The notes: generated by a model not told the origin, from the sequence alone. Counted from the stretch's first letter, positions 7,401 to 14,633 are shown. The stretch is DNA of 26,313 bases from Rhodospirillaceae bacterium CCH5-H10 (GCA_001557035.1 LSKJ01000363.1:1-26313); one strand, 5' to 3'. Numbers and translations are program-made.

Positions 7401-8613
7401 CGTTGTTGTTGAGATTGATCGTCTGGGCCGCCCAGTTGCTCGGTCCATAGGTGCCCCCGTTATAGGGGTTGGACTGGTTGGCCACGGTCGCCCAGTAGCC
7501 CGCCGTGAAGCCGGTGAAGGCCTGTGTGAGGATGTTGCCGAACTCGTCGTTCGTTCCGCCCGGCGTGACGAAAGTGGCGTCGGGCGAGCCCGGCGGACTG
7601 CCGCTGCCGGGAACGGTATAGGGCTGCGTCAGATAGGGGTCTTCATAGATGTAAAGACTGCCCTGGCCGGCCGAATAGAGGTTCGACTGCAGGTCGGCCT
7701 CGCTGATCACCATCCACGCCTGAGTCTGGCTGCCCTCCTTCGGGCTGAACACGAAGTACTGGCCCGCCGCGCCCCACGTGCCGGCACCCAGCTGCACCGA
7801 CTGGATCTTGTAGGAATAATACTGGCCGTTGTGCCACACGCCGTTGGCGTCGTTCTCGCCGTTGGTCGACCCAGACAGCAGCAGGTCGCGCTGCGCGGCG
7901 AAGCCCTCGGTGACATAGTCGTTCCAGTCGGACGGTGGATAGAGGGCACCGCCGCCCATCTGCACGTTGGAGGGCGAGATCACCATCATCGTGTCGCCAG
8001 CGAGTTCGCCGGCGGCATATGTCAGGACATTGGACGAGGTGCTGTTCTTGAGCGCGTCGACGATGGCGGTCTGAGTCTGGCCATAGCCGCGATACTGGTC
8101 GGGTCCGCTGCTGTACGAGACGTGAATCTGTGTGTTCTGTGCGAAGCCCGGGATGGCCGTCAGGTCGCCCGCGTCTCCACCCTGGCCCAGCAGGGAGTAT
8201 TCGAACTGCGAATAACCGTATTGGTAGTTCGAGACGTTTATTGCGATATCGGCTTCTGCCGTGATCAGCGTCGTGAGATCGTGCGCATGCTGGTTCGTTC
8301 CGGGAGTGGTCAGGGCCTCGCTCTGCACGAGGAGATAAACGACGCCGCCATTGATCGTTGGGGTGGTGGTGTTCGTCAGATCGATCGTAGCGATGAAGTT
8401 GCCGCTGCCGTCCGACGTGACACCCGACTGGAGCTGGCCGCCGTCGATCAGCGTCGTGAAATTGCTTTCACCCGAGGGCGGCTGGTCGTTGTAGAGATAG
8501 ACCCACACGCCCGTATAGTTCGAGCCGGTCTGGCCGCCCGTCGCGCCCGTGACTTCCTCTACGAAGTCTCCGGACATGTGAAACGTCAGCGTCACCGGCG
8601 GCGGAGTGGCCAT
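4492..8613 (-). CDS. Large type I-secreted protein: GH64-like N-terminal region, tyrosine-rich tandem repeats, RTX-type C-terminus
   Basis: The 1373-residue product has no signal peptide. Residues about 30-455 resemble the GH64/thaumatin-like beta-1,3-glucanase fold: a YSQFEYSL strand, GDLTAIPGF about 12 residues later, and YSEYFFYNSNVYGSAFSDN (433-451) matching the family's closing 'YS.F.h....YgfafDD' block. E138 and D150 are candidate catalytic acids, by analogy only. A bacterial Ig-like stretch (about 785-870) and an ISDTAANISADLD module (about 875-965), seen in many RTX proteins, follow. Next come ten tyrosine-rich repeats (971-1255), then GGTGADSF, ITDFNAGEGDTITLP and the final ESDFLFA, a serralysin-type secretion tail. 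It is probably an extracellular, matrix-associated or glucan-binding protein. A good ribosome-binding site (AGGGGG) precedes the ATG. Enzyme activity is unproven; secretion is the firmer inference. Confidence 0.8.
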   Translation of the reverse strand: MATPPPVTLTFHMSGDFVEEVTGATGGQTGSNYTGVWVYLYNDQPPSGESNFTTLIDGGQLQSGVTSDGSGNFIATIDLTNTTTPTINGGVVYLLVQSEALTTPGTNQHAHDLTTLITAEADIAINVSNYQYGYSQFEYSLLGQGGDAGDLTAIPGFAQNTQIHVSYSSGPDQYRGYGQTQTAIVDALKNSTSSNVLTYAAGELAGDTMMVISPSNVQMGGGALYPPSDWNDYVTEGFAAQRDLLLSGSTNGENDANGVWHNGQYYSYKIQSVQLGAGTWGAAGQYFVFSPKEGSQTQAWMVISEADLQSNLYSAGQGSLYIYEDPYLTQPYTVPGSGSPPGSPDATFVTPGGTNDEFGNILTQAFTGFTAGYWATVANQSNPYNGGTYGPSNWAAQTINLNNNANWDAAYAFDNYRDVAVSPKPSYVHYDAYSEYFFYNSNVYGSAFSDNLSVDVTPGPLIPLGQPGASSTPSPANNVSNINFYVYGASETAPNYTAPTGGPFLAPQSSQTDYLIPDTTSALYLNVVGRDGQTLLRPDLSVQIGIYTGKDTNGHGTFEYVTLPTGGNIWQTYTFAGSPGAWTVTPGTNVLGTFGIAGLPVASTVAQGDIGWYQLVLSDLEGRQKVYEFYTTAASTTPGDIEFTIFDVAVAGGANINPNNLSANFLEIDLNEYRSAPVEMLTFAYAGGASLNQPAAAPIAGTLSGAVFTALDQQNGTGMPAQGNIPASAAPSLTITGETPLAFGWTGTNNGTHTGTPTNSTATSTGGITSYGLTSQYTNQIVPGHIAQIVITQTSGGSFQGVLQATPDLDGRWQTETTSTLGNGTYSVTMQELLADGVTPYGPPSVALTLTVSGVAANGAISDTAANISADLDTYGANLPTSITISDNDALTVTVGQITGDAAALAVTLNADTSAYQLIVQDKAGNVAAALSALNSNTHVQQIEFTDVGESVLQIAYTDYQANGTAIDKMTGAHSFLMSVTGQAYSSMSYDYNDDNELTGAQYFHTGITGQAYTGYEADYDGSNRLLSYTFTGVSGQAYHAYEYEYAAGYESALPHNGLIGQKYFFSNVQGHAYTAYEHDLDAQGLTTRIYYSGIKTQAYSSYEDDYIINGTGSHFAGQKYYFTDIVGRNYTGHEQDLDTSGNLIKEVFTGGQITATQVYSSWENDYANGNGVLTGQKYYQSDITGQDYTGYIVELDGSGKKIGETWTGVTGQSYTAYEYEYANGDGVVTGITHYFTNVQKTEYASYQLDYDVSGTTSTEAQVIYNMNDGSHTIKGLLSTPQTLHSIFDDVMTGGTGADSFVYAPLFGTSVITDFNAGEGDTITLPTSEFADFAYVQAHSTVAGGNTVIVGSNGDSIALQGVTTLQESDFLFA
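4849..5703 (-). repeat. Ten tandem tyrosine-rich protein repeats (about 26-33 residues each)
   Basis: Residues 971-1255 of the large secreted protein consist of ten units built on GQ-x-Y-(T/S)-x-Y-E-x-(D/E)-(Y/L)-D-x-x-G. Two types alternate: one opens with LTGQKYYFTDI and ends in EQDLD-x-SG, the other opens with ETFTGV and ends in EYEYANG. The real period is therefore about 56 residues. Units are clearly related but diverged, so the array is old rather than freshly expanded. Confidence 0.8.
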
Positions 8614-8638
8614 TCTATCCCCCTAAGCAGAGCGAACG

Positions 8639-8668
8639 AATATGGCGCATCCGTCGCGAGTTATTCAA
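8639..8668 (-). promoter_or_regulatory. Possible sigma-70-type promoter of the large secreted protein gene
   Basis: Reading the - strand, TTGAAT (8668-8663) and CATATT (8644-8639) are separated by 18 bp, each matching 4 of 6 consensus bases. They lie 26-55 bp upstream of the start codon. This is a weak call, based on position and partial consensus only. Confidence 0.3.
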
Positions 8669-8749
8669 CCGCGCCGACGAGTGTTATTGTGGGCGCACTG
8701 ACATGCTCTCGATGGGAAATCTGAGCCTGCGCGCCGGCGAAGGCAATGA

Positions 8750-8763
8750 GTTCGCGCGCGAAC
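8750..8763. promoter_or_regulatory. Candidate upstream activator site: 14-bp perfect palindrome
   Basis: GTTCGCGCGCGAAC is a perfect palindrome centred about 108 bp before the start expected from the sigma-54 promoter at 8838-8853. That is the normal distance for an enhancer-binding-protein site. It could equally serve the divergent secreted-protein gene. No regulator gene in the window is an obvious partner. Confidence 0.4.
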
Positions 8764-8837
8764 CAGGATTAAATCTCTGTAACGATCCGATACCCACCCA
8801 AAACAGGGCTGGAAATGGCACCTGTCGTGACGGCATT

Positions 8838-8853
8838 CTGGCACAGCAATTGC
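8838..8853 (+). promoter_or_regulatory. Sigma-54 (RpoN) promoter of hldE-hldD
   Basis: CTGGCAC (8838-8844), five bases, then TTGC (8850-8853) matches the -24/-12 consensus (YTGGCACG-N4-TTGCW) almost fully. The invariant GG (8840-8841) and GC (8852-8853) have the required spacing. Transcription should begin near 8864-8867. That lies downstream of the first possible hldE ATG (8815) and about 20 bases before the ATG at 8887, which has its own ribosome-binding site. The site therefore also decides the start codon. Confidence 0.75.
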
Positions 8854-8886
8854 CCGCTCGATGGGAACCCGAACGCAGGACGACAG

Positions 8887-10437
8887 ATGAAGAATGGCAG
8901 GGAGGCCGGCGTTTCGGCTGAAGCCGGCGGCACCGACCGCGCGGCCTCCTTTCGGCAGTATCTGATCAAGCGCTGGGCACCGACCGCCGAGCCGGTCCTG
9001 GTCGTCGGCGACGCGATGCTGGACATCTACGTCTTCGGGACGGTCGAGCGCATCTCGCCCGAAGCGCCGGTGCCCGTCATGCGCCAGCAGGAAACGCGCG
9101 AGGCCGCGGGCGGCGCGGCGAATGCGGCGGTCAACATCGCGAGCCTGGGCGGCAGCGCCCATCTCGTGTCCTGCGTCGGCGCCGATGCCGATGGCGAGCG
9201 GCTGGCGGCGGTGCTCGCCGAAGCCGGCATCACCTTCGACCTCGTGCGATCGGCGGCCAGGCCGACCACGGTCAAGACGCGCTTCGCGGCGGGGCAGCAT
9301 CAGATCCTGAGACTCGACCGCGAGGGCAACGCTGGGTCGACGGCGGAGTGCGAGCGCGAGATGCTGGCCGCCATCGAGCGCCGCATCGCCAACTGCCGGC
9401 TCGTCGTCCTCTCCGACTACGACAAGGGCGTGCTCACCGACCGCGTCCTCGAACGGACGATTGCCTGGGCGCGCGAGCGCGGCGTGCCCGTCGTCGTCGA
9501 TCCCAAGCGGCGTGACTTCTCGGCCTATCGCGGCGCCACCTACATCAAGCCCAACCTCGCCGAACTCGAACGCGCGACCGGCCTGTCCGTGCCGTCCCGC
9601 GACGACCGCGCCGTCGAACGCGCTGCCCGCCTGGTCGCGGCAGCCACCGACGCGAATGTGCTGGTCACGCGATCCGAAGCCGGCATGTCCCTCGTCCCGC
9701 CCACCGGCCCCGCCATCCACATGTCGACGCACGCCCACCAGGTGTTCGACGTGACGGGTGCCGGCGACACGGTGATCGCGGCCTTCGCGCTGGGACTGGC
9801 GTCCGACCATTCCACGACCGAGGCGATGGCCTTCGCCAACCTCGCGGCCGGCATCGCCGTTTCCAAACCGGGCACGGCCATGGTGCAGGCCGACGAGGTC
9901 GAGGCCGAACGCGCGCTGCTGGCGGACGACGAGGTCGTCGCCCGCGGCGCGCTGGTCATGGCGGAGACGGCGCTGCGGCTGCGCCGGATCTGGAAACGGC
10001 AGGGCCTCAGCGTCGGCTTCACCAACGGCTGCTTCGACCTGCTGCACCCCGGCCATGTCTCCCTGCTGCGCCAGGCGGCGGCGGCCTGCGACCGGCTGAT
10101 CCTGGGATTGAACAGCGACGCCTCGGTGCGACGGCTCAAGGGAGACGGCCGCCCGGTCCAGACGGACGTCAATCGTGCGGCCGTGCTGGGCGCACTCGAA
10201 TCCGTCAACCTCGTCGTGATCTTCGACGAGGACACGCCGGCCGAACTGATCGACCTGCTGGTGCCCGACCTGCTGGTGAAGGGCGCCGACTACCGGATCG
10301 AGGACATCGTCGGCGCCGACACGGTCCTGAAGGCCGGCGGCAAGGTGATTACCGCCGAACTTATCCCTGGCCAGTCGACGACAAAGCTGGTCGCCGCCTC
10401 GCGGCCGGGCAAGATCGACCTGAAGGTGGACGCGTGA
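8887..10437 (+). CDS. hldE: Bifunctional D-glycero-beta-D-manno-heptose-7-phosphate kinase / heptose-1-phosphate adenylyltransferase
   Basis: HldE phosphorylates D-glycero-D-manno-heptose 7-phosphate at C1 and, after dephosphorylation by GmhB, adenylylates heptose 1-phosphate to ADP-heptose. In the 516-residue product, residues about 35-340 are the ribokinase-type kinase, with VVGDAMLD, GGAANAAVNIASLGG and the DVTGAGDT signature holding catalytic D294. Residues about 372-510 are the nucleotidyltransferase, with GFTNGCFDLLHPGH (HPGH at 387-390), LVPDLLVKGADY and ELIPGQSTTKL. Both halves look intact. The start at 8887 is chosen because AGGA (8877-8880) precedes it and the sigma-54 transcript should begin after the alternative ATG at 8815. 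It overlaps hldD by 4 nt. GmhA and GmhB are not in the window. The heptose may feed LPS core or the capsule. Confidence 0.95.
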   Translation: MKNGREAGVSAEAGGTDRAASFRQYLIKRWAPTAEPVLVVGDAMLDIYVFGTVERISPEAPVPVMRQQETREAAGGAANAAVNIASLGGSAHLVSCVGADADGERLAAVLAEAGITFDLVRSAARPTTVKTRFAAGQHQILRLDREGNAGSTAECEREMLAAIERRIANCRLVVLSDYDKGVLTDRVLERTIAWARERGVPVVVDPKRRDFSAYRGATYIKPNLAELERATGLSVPSRDDRAVERAARLVAAATDANVLVTRSEAGMSLVPPTGPAIHMSTHAHQVFDVTGAGDTVIAAFALGLASDHSTTEAMAFANLAAGIAVSKPGTAMVQADEVEAERALLADDEVVARGALVMAETALRLRRIWKRQGLSVGFTNGCFDLLHPGHVSLLRQAAAACDRLILGLNSDASVRRLKGDGRPVQTDVNRAAVLGALESVNLVVIFDEDTPAELIDLLVPDLLVKGADYRIEDIVGADTVLKAGGKVITAELIPGQSTTKLVAASRPGKIDLKVDA

Positions 10438-11414
10438 TCCTCGTCACCGGCGCGGCGGGCTTCATCGGCTCCAACGTCGTCGCCGCCCTGAACGAAAAGG
10501 GCCGCAACGATCTCGTGGTCTGCGACTGGCTGGGTCAGGATTCGCGCTGGATGAACCTGCGAAAGCGGATGTTCCGCGACTTCGTGTTCCCCGACGATCT
10601 CGCGAGCTACCTGCAGAAGGCCGGCGGGATCGAAGCCGTGATTCACATGGGGGCCAACTCCTCGACCACCGCGGTCGACGGCGACGCGATCCTGCGGACC
10701 AACTTCAAGTTCTCGCTCATGCTGCTCGACTGGTGCGCCGCGCGCGGCGTGCCGCTGGTCTATGCCTCCTCGGCCGCGACTTACGGCGACGGTGAGCGCG
10801 GCTTTGCCGACGGGCTTTCCTTCGACGCGCTGCGCGCGCTGCAGCCACTCAATCTCTACGGCTGGAGCAAGCACCAGTTCGATCTCGTGTTCGCCGAACG
10901 CGTGGCGCGAAGCCTGCCTCTGCCGCCGAAATGCATCGGGCTCAAGTTCTTCAACGTGTTCGGCCAGAACGAGTATCACAAGGGCGACATGATGAGCGTC
11001 GTCGCCAAGAACCACGCCGCCGCCGTCGCGGGCGACGAAGTGAAACTGTTCAAGAGCCATCGCCCCGACTTCGTCGACGGCGGGCAGAGGCGCGACTTCG
11101 TCTATGTCGACGACGTGGTGGACGTCGTCCTGTGGTGCCTGCAGGCCGGGCCGCGGCACGGCCTGTTCAATGTCGGCACCGGCAGCGCCGTCTCGTTCCG
11201 CGAGCTGATCGAGGCGCTGTTCGCCGCCGTCGGCCGCGCGCCCAACATCTCCTACATCCCGATGCCGGAGGGCCTGCGCGCGAAGTACCAGTACTTCACC
11301 CAGGCGCCTCTCGATTCTCTGCGGGCCGCCGGCTACGACGCGCCCTTCACGGAAGTCGGTCCCGCCGTGGCCCGCTACGTGAACTACCTCTCGGGCAGCG
11401 ACCGGTATCGGTAG
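10434..11414 (+). CDS. hldD: ADP-L-glycero-D-manno-heptose 6-epimerase
   Basis: HldD converts ADP-D-glycero-D-manno-heptose to the L-glycero form, the last step in making the heptosyl donor. The 326-residue product is an extended SDR. It has the NAD(P)-binding TGAAGFIGSN (5-14), HMGANSSTTAVDG (71-83), YASSAATYGDG (110-120) and the catalytic YGWSK (Y142, K146). FNVFGQNEYHKGDMMS and GQRRDFVYVDDV, both hallmarks of HldD, follow. The GTG start at 10434 overlaps the hldE stop (GTGA), so the two are translationally coupled and share the sigma-54 promoter. The length is close to the usual 310-330 residues. The gene ends 25 bp before the convergent methyltransferase gene, with no obvious terminator between. 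Confidence 0.94.
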   Translation: MILVTGAAGFIGSNVVAALNEKGRNDLVVCDWLGQDSRWMNLRKRMFRDFVFPDDLASYLQKAGGIEAVIHMGANSSTTAVDGDAILRTNFKFSLMLLDWCAARGVPLVYASSAATYGDGERGFADGLSFDALRALQPLNLYGWSKHQFDLVFAERVARSLPLPPKCIGLKFFNVFGQNEYHKGDMMSVVAKNHAAAVAGDEVKLFKSHRPDFVDGGQRRDFVYVDDVVDVVLWCLQAGPRHGLFNVGTGSAVSFRELIEALFAAVGRAPNISYIPMPEGLRAKYQYFTQAPLDSLRAAGYDAPFTEVGPAVARYVNYLSGSDRYR

Positions 11415-11439
11415 CGCGCTCCATTGCGACCAGCCCGCC

Positions 11440-12543
11440 TCAAGCCGACGGCAGATCGCCCTTCTTCTTCACGAAGCGGATGAAGGTGTTGGGTGCGATC
11501 TTGTCACTGTCGAACACCAGTTCCACCGCGCCGCACGCCAGCAACCCGTCGAGCCAGGGTGCGACGGTCGGCGTCTCGGGGCGGCCGACATCGTCGATGC
11601 CGATGATGGTGTCGGGGCCGCACTTCGACCAGATCGTGCGCAGCACCGGGTCCATCAGCACGCCCATGTCGAGGTCGAGCCACACGAAGCTGAGCGGCCC
11701 CTGCAACTGGGCGCAGGTCTTCGTCGCGTCGCCCTTCACCGGCGTCAGCGGCAGGATGCGCGACCATTTGGTGAGGAAGCCGAATGCGTCGAAGGCGTCG
11801 TCGCGGAAGGCGCCGACCCCCAGCGCGCCGCCGGCCGGATCGTCGATCTCGAAGCCGTGGAACGTGTCGAACGTGTAGTAGTGCTTGCTCACCCCCAGGG
11901 CCTTGATCAGCCAGGCGAGCTTCACCGACAGGATGCCGCGGAAGCAGCCGAACTCGGCCACGTCGCCTTCGACCGCAAGCGCTTTCTCGAGGAACGGATA
12001 GATCAGCGAGATGTTGGCTTCCTGGCGCATGCCCGCGATCTCGGGCGGCATCAGCGCCTTGATCCGGGCCTGCGTGTAGTCGACCAGGCTCTGATAGGCC
12101 TGGGCCGGCTCCGAGAAGGCGCGCAGGTGGGCGGCGATCTCGTCCACCACCTTGGCGATGACGGCGTTGTCGTCGCTCTTCACCGCGTTCGACGGCCAGT
12201 CGTCGCGCCGGTTGGCCCGGAACTCGACGACCTTCTCGTCGAGATAGCGGTCGTACTCGGCGCACTTGGCGACGAAGGCAAAGGTTTCGGGCGTGGCGGC
12301 CTGCTCGGTGGCGCGTTTCAGGCAGTCGAGGAAGGCGCAGACCGCCTCGTGCTGACCGCGCGCGTCGGCGAACGCGCGGCCTTCGGCGGCTTCCTTCATC
12401 AGGCCGAAGGACGGACCGCCGGCGATCCCCGGCTCCATCCGGCCGGCCTGGTCCACGAACACCCGGGCCGTCGACCGGAAGGCCTCCGCGTCGGCAAGCC
12501 CGAAGCCACGCCCCGATGCCACAACACTCGATCTCGAAATCAC
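11440..12543 (-). CDS. TylF/MycF-type SAM-dependent methyltransferase with N-terminal extension
   Basis: This is probably a sugar O-methyltransferase acting on the surface polysaccharide or its nucleotide-sugar precursor. The 367-residue product carries the TylF/MycF core from about 170 on: MRQEANISLIYPFLEKAL, SAM-binding EFGCFRG (197-203), YTFDTFHGFE, LDLDMGVLMDP with the DxD pair (D290, D292) that binds metal in MycF, and GIDDVG (D317, D318). Residues 1-165 are an extra helical region, absent from antibiotic-type MycF (about 255 residues). The GTG at 12543 is chosen because AAAGGA lies about 7-12 bases before it. The open frame runs further upstream into the protease gene, but that part has no coding character. 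It is convergent with hldD and 83 bp downstream of the protease gene. Confidence 0.75.
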   Translation of the reverse strand: MISRSSVVASGRGFGLADAEAFRSTARVFVDQAGRMEPGIAGGPSFGLMKEAAEGRAFADARGQHEAVCAFLDCLKRATEQAATPETFAFVAKCAEYDRYLDEKVVEFRANRRDDWPSNAVKSDDNAVIAKVVDEIAAHLRAFSEPAQAYQSLVDYTQARIKALMPPEIAGMRQEANISLIYPFLEKALAVEGDVAEFGCFRGILSVKLAWLIKALGVSKHYYTFDTFHGFEIDDPAGGALGVGAFRDDAFDAFGFLTKWSRILPLTPVKGDATKTCAQLQGPLSFVWLDLDMGVLMDPVLRTIWSKCGPDTIIGIDDVGRPETPTVAPWLDGLLACGAVELVFDSDKIAPNTFIRFVKKKGDLPSA

Positions 12544-12626
12544 CGACGGTCCTTTCCGGGCCTGAACAGGCGGCGATGCTCGCACACTCCTACTCCCGGT
12601 AGAAGGGCGATGGGCGGCGAACGCCG

Positions 12627-14633
12627 TCAGGCGAAGAGAATGTCGCTCAACTGGATGGCGTTCGCGCCGACGAACGAGATGGCGAGGTCGGCGGGAGCGT
12701 AGAGGACATCCACCGTCGCGTGGAGATAGAGGCTCGTCGAACTTCCGTCCGACTGGATCTGGACATGCGAGGCGCTCATGTTGAACGCCGTCAGGTCGAG
12801 CTTGCTGGTCCCCGACATGAAGTCGAAGATCGTGTCGTAGCCGGTGAGCAGATTGCTGTCGAGGACCTGCAGGTAGACGAAGACGTCGGCCCCGCCCATG
12901 CCGTAGAGCGCATCCCCGCCGCCGGCGCCCGTCAGGAAATTGGCCGCGGCATCGCCGATCAGCGTGTCCGACGTCGAACCGCCGATCAGGTTCTCGACCG
13001 AGTTCATCGTGTCGAACAGCACGCCGTCGACATAGCCCGCCTGCGAACGCAGGTCGGCATAGACGTGGCCCGTGGTGCCCTCGTAGGAGGCGGTGTCGAT
13101 GCCGCCCTGGCCCCAGAGCTGGTTGGGCGTGCCGGCATTGATGCCGCCGCCGATCAGCACGTCGTCGCCCTCGCCGCCGTAGAGCAGGTCGCTCGACGCG
13201 CCGCCGGTCAGGCGGTTGGCGCCGCCGTCGCCGATCAGCGTGCTGCGGCCGAGACCCGCGGTCAGGTTCTCGATGCTGTTGTAATTGTCCGCCAGCATGT
13301 AGTTCACCATGCCGTATCCCGCCGAGAGGTCGGCATACACGACACCGCTGCGGCCGGCATAGGAGGCGGTGTCGATACCGTCGCCGCCCCACAGCTGGTT
13401 CCTGCCGAAGCTGCCCATCAGCACGTCGTCGCCGGCGCCGGCATAGAGGATGTCGTCACCGATGCCGCCGTCGATGAAATCGTTGCCGGCATTGCCGTGC
13501 AGCACGTTGTTGAGTTCGTTGCCGATGATGGTGTCGTTGCCGCTGCCGGCCACCAGCGTGCCGATCAGGGAGCGCGTGTCGCCGTGGTAAAGCAGCGTAT
13601 TGTAGACGTTGCCCTGCGCCTGGTACTCGGCCGTCCCCGCAGGCGCCCAGGCGTTCAGGTCGGCGAGATGGTCGACCGAGAAGCGCAGCCACTGGCCGGC
13701 CCGCAGGTCGTCGTACTGGTCGCCGTTGAAGTTGCTGAGGTCGTAGGTCGTGTCTGCGCCCTGCGTCCACACGGTCTGGAAGATCTTGTTCGTCTCCGTC
13801 ACGCCGGTGTCCGGTGCTTCCTCGCCGTCGATGTACTGCTGTCCGGTGCTGTTGCTCCAGGTGTAGACGACCTTCTGCGCCGGCGTCGTGTCGGTCTTGC
13901 CCTTTTCGAAGTTCGCGCCGTACATCTCCTGCAACGCCGCGATGTCGTACATCATGTAGCCCGACACCGAGGATCCGTCGGGCGCGGTCGTGTTGGCGTT
14001 GACGCCGACTTCGCCGGTCAGGAACGACGAATAGCTCATCACCGTGAATTCGATGTTGCTGCGATCGGCCGAGATGGCGCCGTTCGGATGCGGCTCGAAC
14101 GGATGCTTGAGCCCCATCGCGTGGCCGATCTCATGGATGATCGTCGCGAAGGTGTCGTTGCCGTACAGCTGGTCGGTCTCGGGCGTACCGTTCTCGCCGA
14201 GGAACACGTCGCCTGCGCTGTTGGAGATCGCGCCCTCGTGATTGTAGGGCAAGCTCGCATGCGAGCCGCCGTCGTTGCCCGGCAGGCTCCCCGCGCCGGC
14301 AATGCGGATGGCCGCGTCCGCCGTCTCGGCCGGATCGAAGGAGACGCCGGTGTACCAGGTGATCTGGTTGAAACCGATGACCGACGCCGCTTCCTGGTGC
14401 TCGTTGGCCTCGATGAAGGCCGCCAGCCCCTCGGGATCCTGATAGTCCTCGGGATAGTCGTCGACGGAGTCCGGAAAGAAGTAGGTGAAGCTGTCCGCAG
14501 CTTCCTGCCCGTCGGCGTCCGACGTCCAGTAATGATCCGACAAGAGCGCCCGGACGTTCGCATCGATGATCGTGTAGGAAGCGAAGGTGCCGGCGTAGAG
14601 GCCGCCCTTGGTGATCTCCGGATCGGAAGCCAT
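12627..14633 (-). CDS. Serralysin-like RTX metalloprotease (M10), type I-secreted
   Basis: This is a secreted zinc protease of the serralysin type. The 668-residue product has no signal peptide. A catalytic domain (about 20-245) contains the zinc site HEIGHAMGLKH (H167, E168, H171, H177) and a Met-turn TVMSYSS (M199, Y201). A middle region (about 250-360) is followed by calcium-binding nonapeptide repeats (about 362-582; e.g. GNAGNDFIDGG, GAGDDVLMG, GGEGDDVLIGG). A serralysin-style C-terminus (YDTIFDFMSGTSKLDL) ends in LSDILFA, nearly matching the ESDFLFA end of the other large secreted protein. The start at 14633 follows AAGAGGA with good spacing; a longer frame to 14783 exists but has no such site. 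Serralysins are usually about 480 residues, so this one has extra repeats. No exporter or inhibitor gene is present. Confidence 0.92.
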   Translation of the reverse strand: MASDPEITKGGLYAGTFASYTIIDANVRALLSDHYWTSDADGQEAADSFTYFFPDSVDDYPEDYQDPEGLAAFIEANEHQEAASVIGFNQITWYTGVSFDPAETADAAIRIAGAGSLPGNDGGSHASLPYNHEGAISNSAGDVFLGENGTPETDQLYGNDTFATIIHEIGHAMGLKHPFEPHPNGAISADRSNIEFTVMSYSSFLTGEVGVNANTTAPDGSSVSGYMMYDIAALQEMYGANFEKGKTDTTPAQKVVYTWSNSTGQQYIDGEEAPDTGVTETNKIFQTVWTQGADTTYDLSNFNGDQYDDLRAGQWLRFSVDHLADLNAWAPAGTAEYQAQGNVYNTLLYHGDTRSLIGTLVAGSGNDTIIGNELNNVLHGNAGNDFIDGGIGDDILYAGAGDDVLMGSFGRNQLWGGDGIDTASYAGRSGVVYADLSAGYGMVNYMLADNYNSIENLTAGLGRSTLIGDGGANRLTGGASSDLLYGGEGDDVLIGGGINAGTPNQLWGQGGIDTASYEGTTGHVYADLRSQAGYVDGVLFDTMNSVENLIGGSTSDTLIGDAAANFLTGAGGGDALYGMGGADVFVYLQVLDSNLLTGYDTIFDFMSGTSKLDLTAFNMSASHVQIQSDGSSTSLYLHATVDVLYAPADLAISFVGANAIQLSDILFA
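12888..13550 (-). repeat. RTX calcium-binding nonapeptide repeat region of the metalloprotease
   Basis: Residues about 362-582 carry GGxGxDxLx-type repeats in three blocks. These are separated by two related insert modules, each opening NQLWGxxGIDTASYxGxxGxVYADL and ending xxNSxENLxxG. The inserts are about 95 residues apart and more alike than chance, so the region grew by duplicating a larger unit. Confidence 0.8.

Noticed and set aside
8813..8829. Second TGGCAC at 8813 as another sigma-54 element
   Set aside because: No TTGC at the required spacing follows it.
8708..8867. 11-bp direct repeat CTCGATGGGAA at 8708-8718 and 8857-8867
   Set aside because: Only two short copies with different flanks; in this base composition it may be chance, and it does not match a known regulatory layout.
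8815..8886. Longer hldE start at ATG 8815
   Set aside because: The sigma-54 promoter would start transcription after this ATG. The added 24 residues are not HldE-like, and ATG 8887 has a ribosome-binding site.
8703..8921. 72-codon + frame upstream of hldE
   Set aside because: It lies across the sigma-54 promoter and the hldE start, has no ribosome-binding site and no recognisable sequence.
12544..13392. Extension of the methyltransferase frame upstream to 13392
   Set aside because: It overlaps the protease gene in another frame and reads as arginine-rich noise. A GTG with a good ribosome-binding site exists at 12543.
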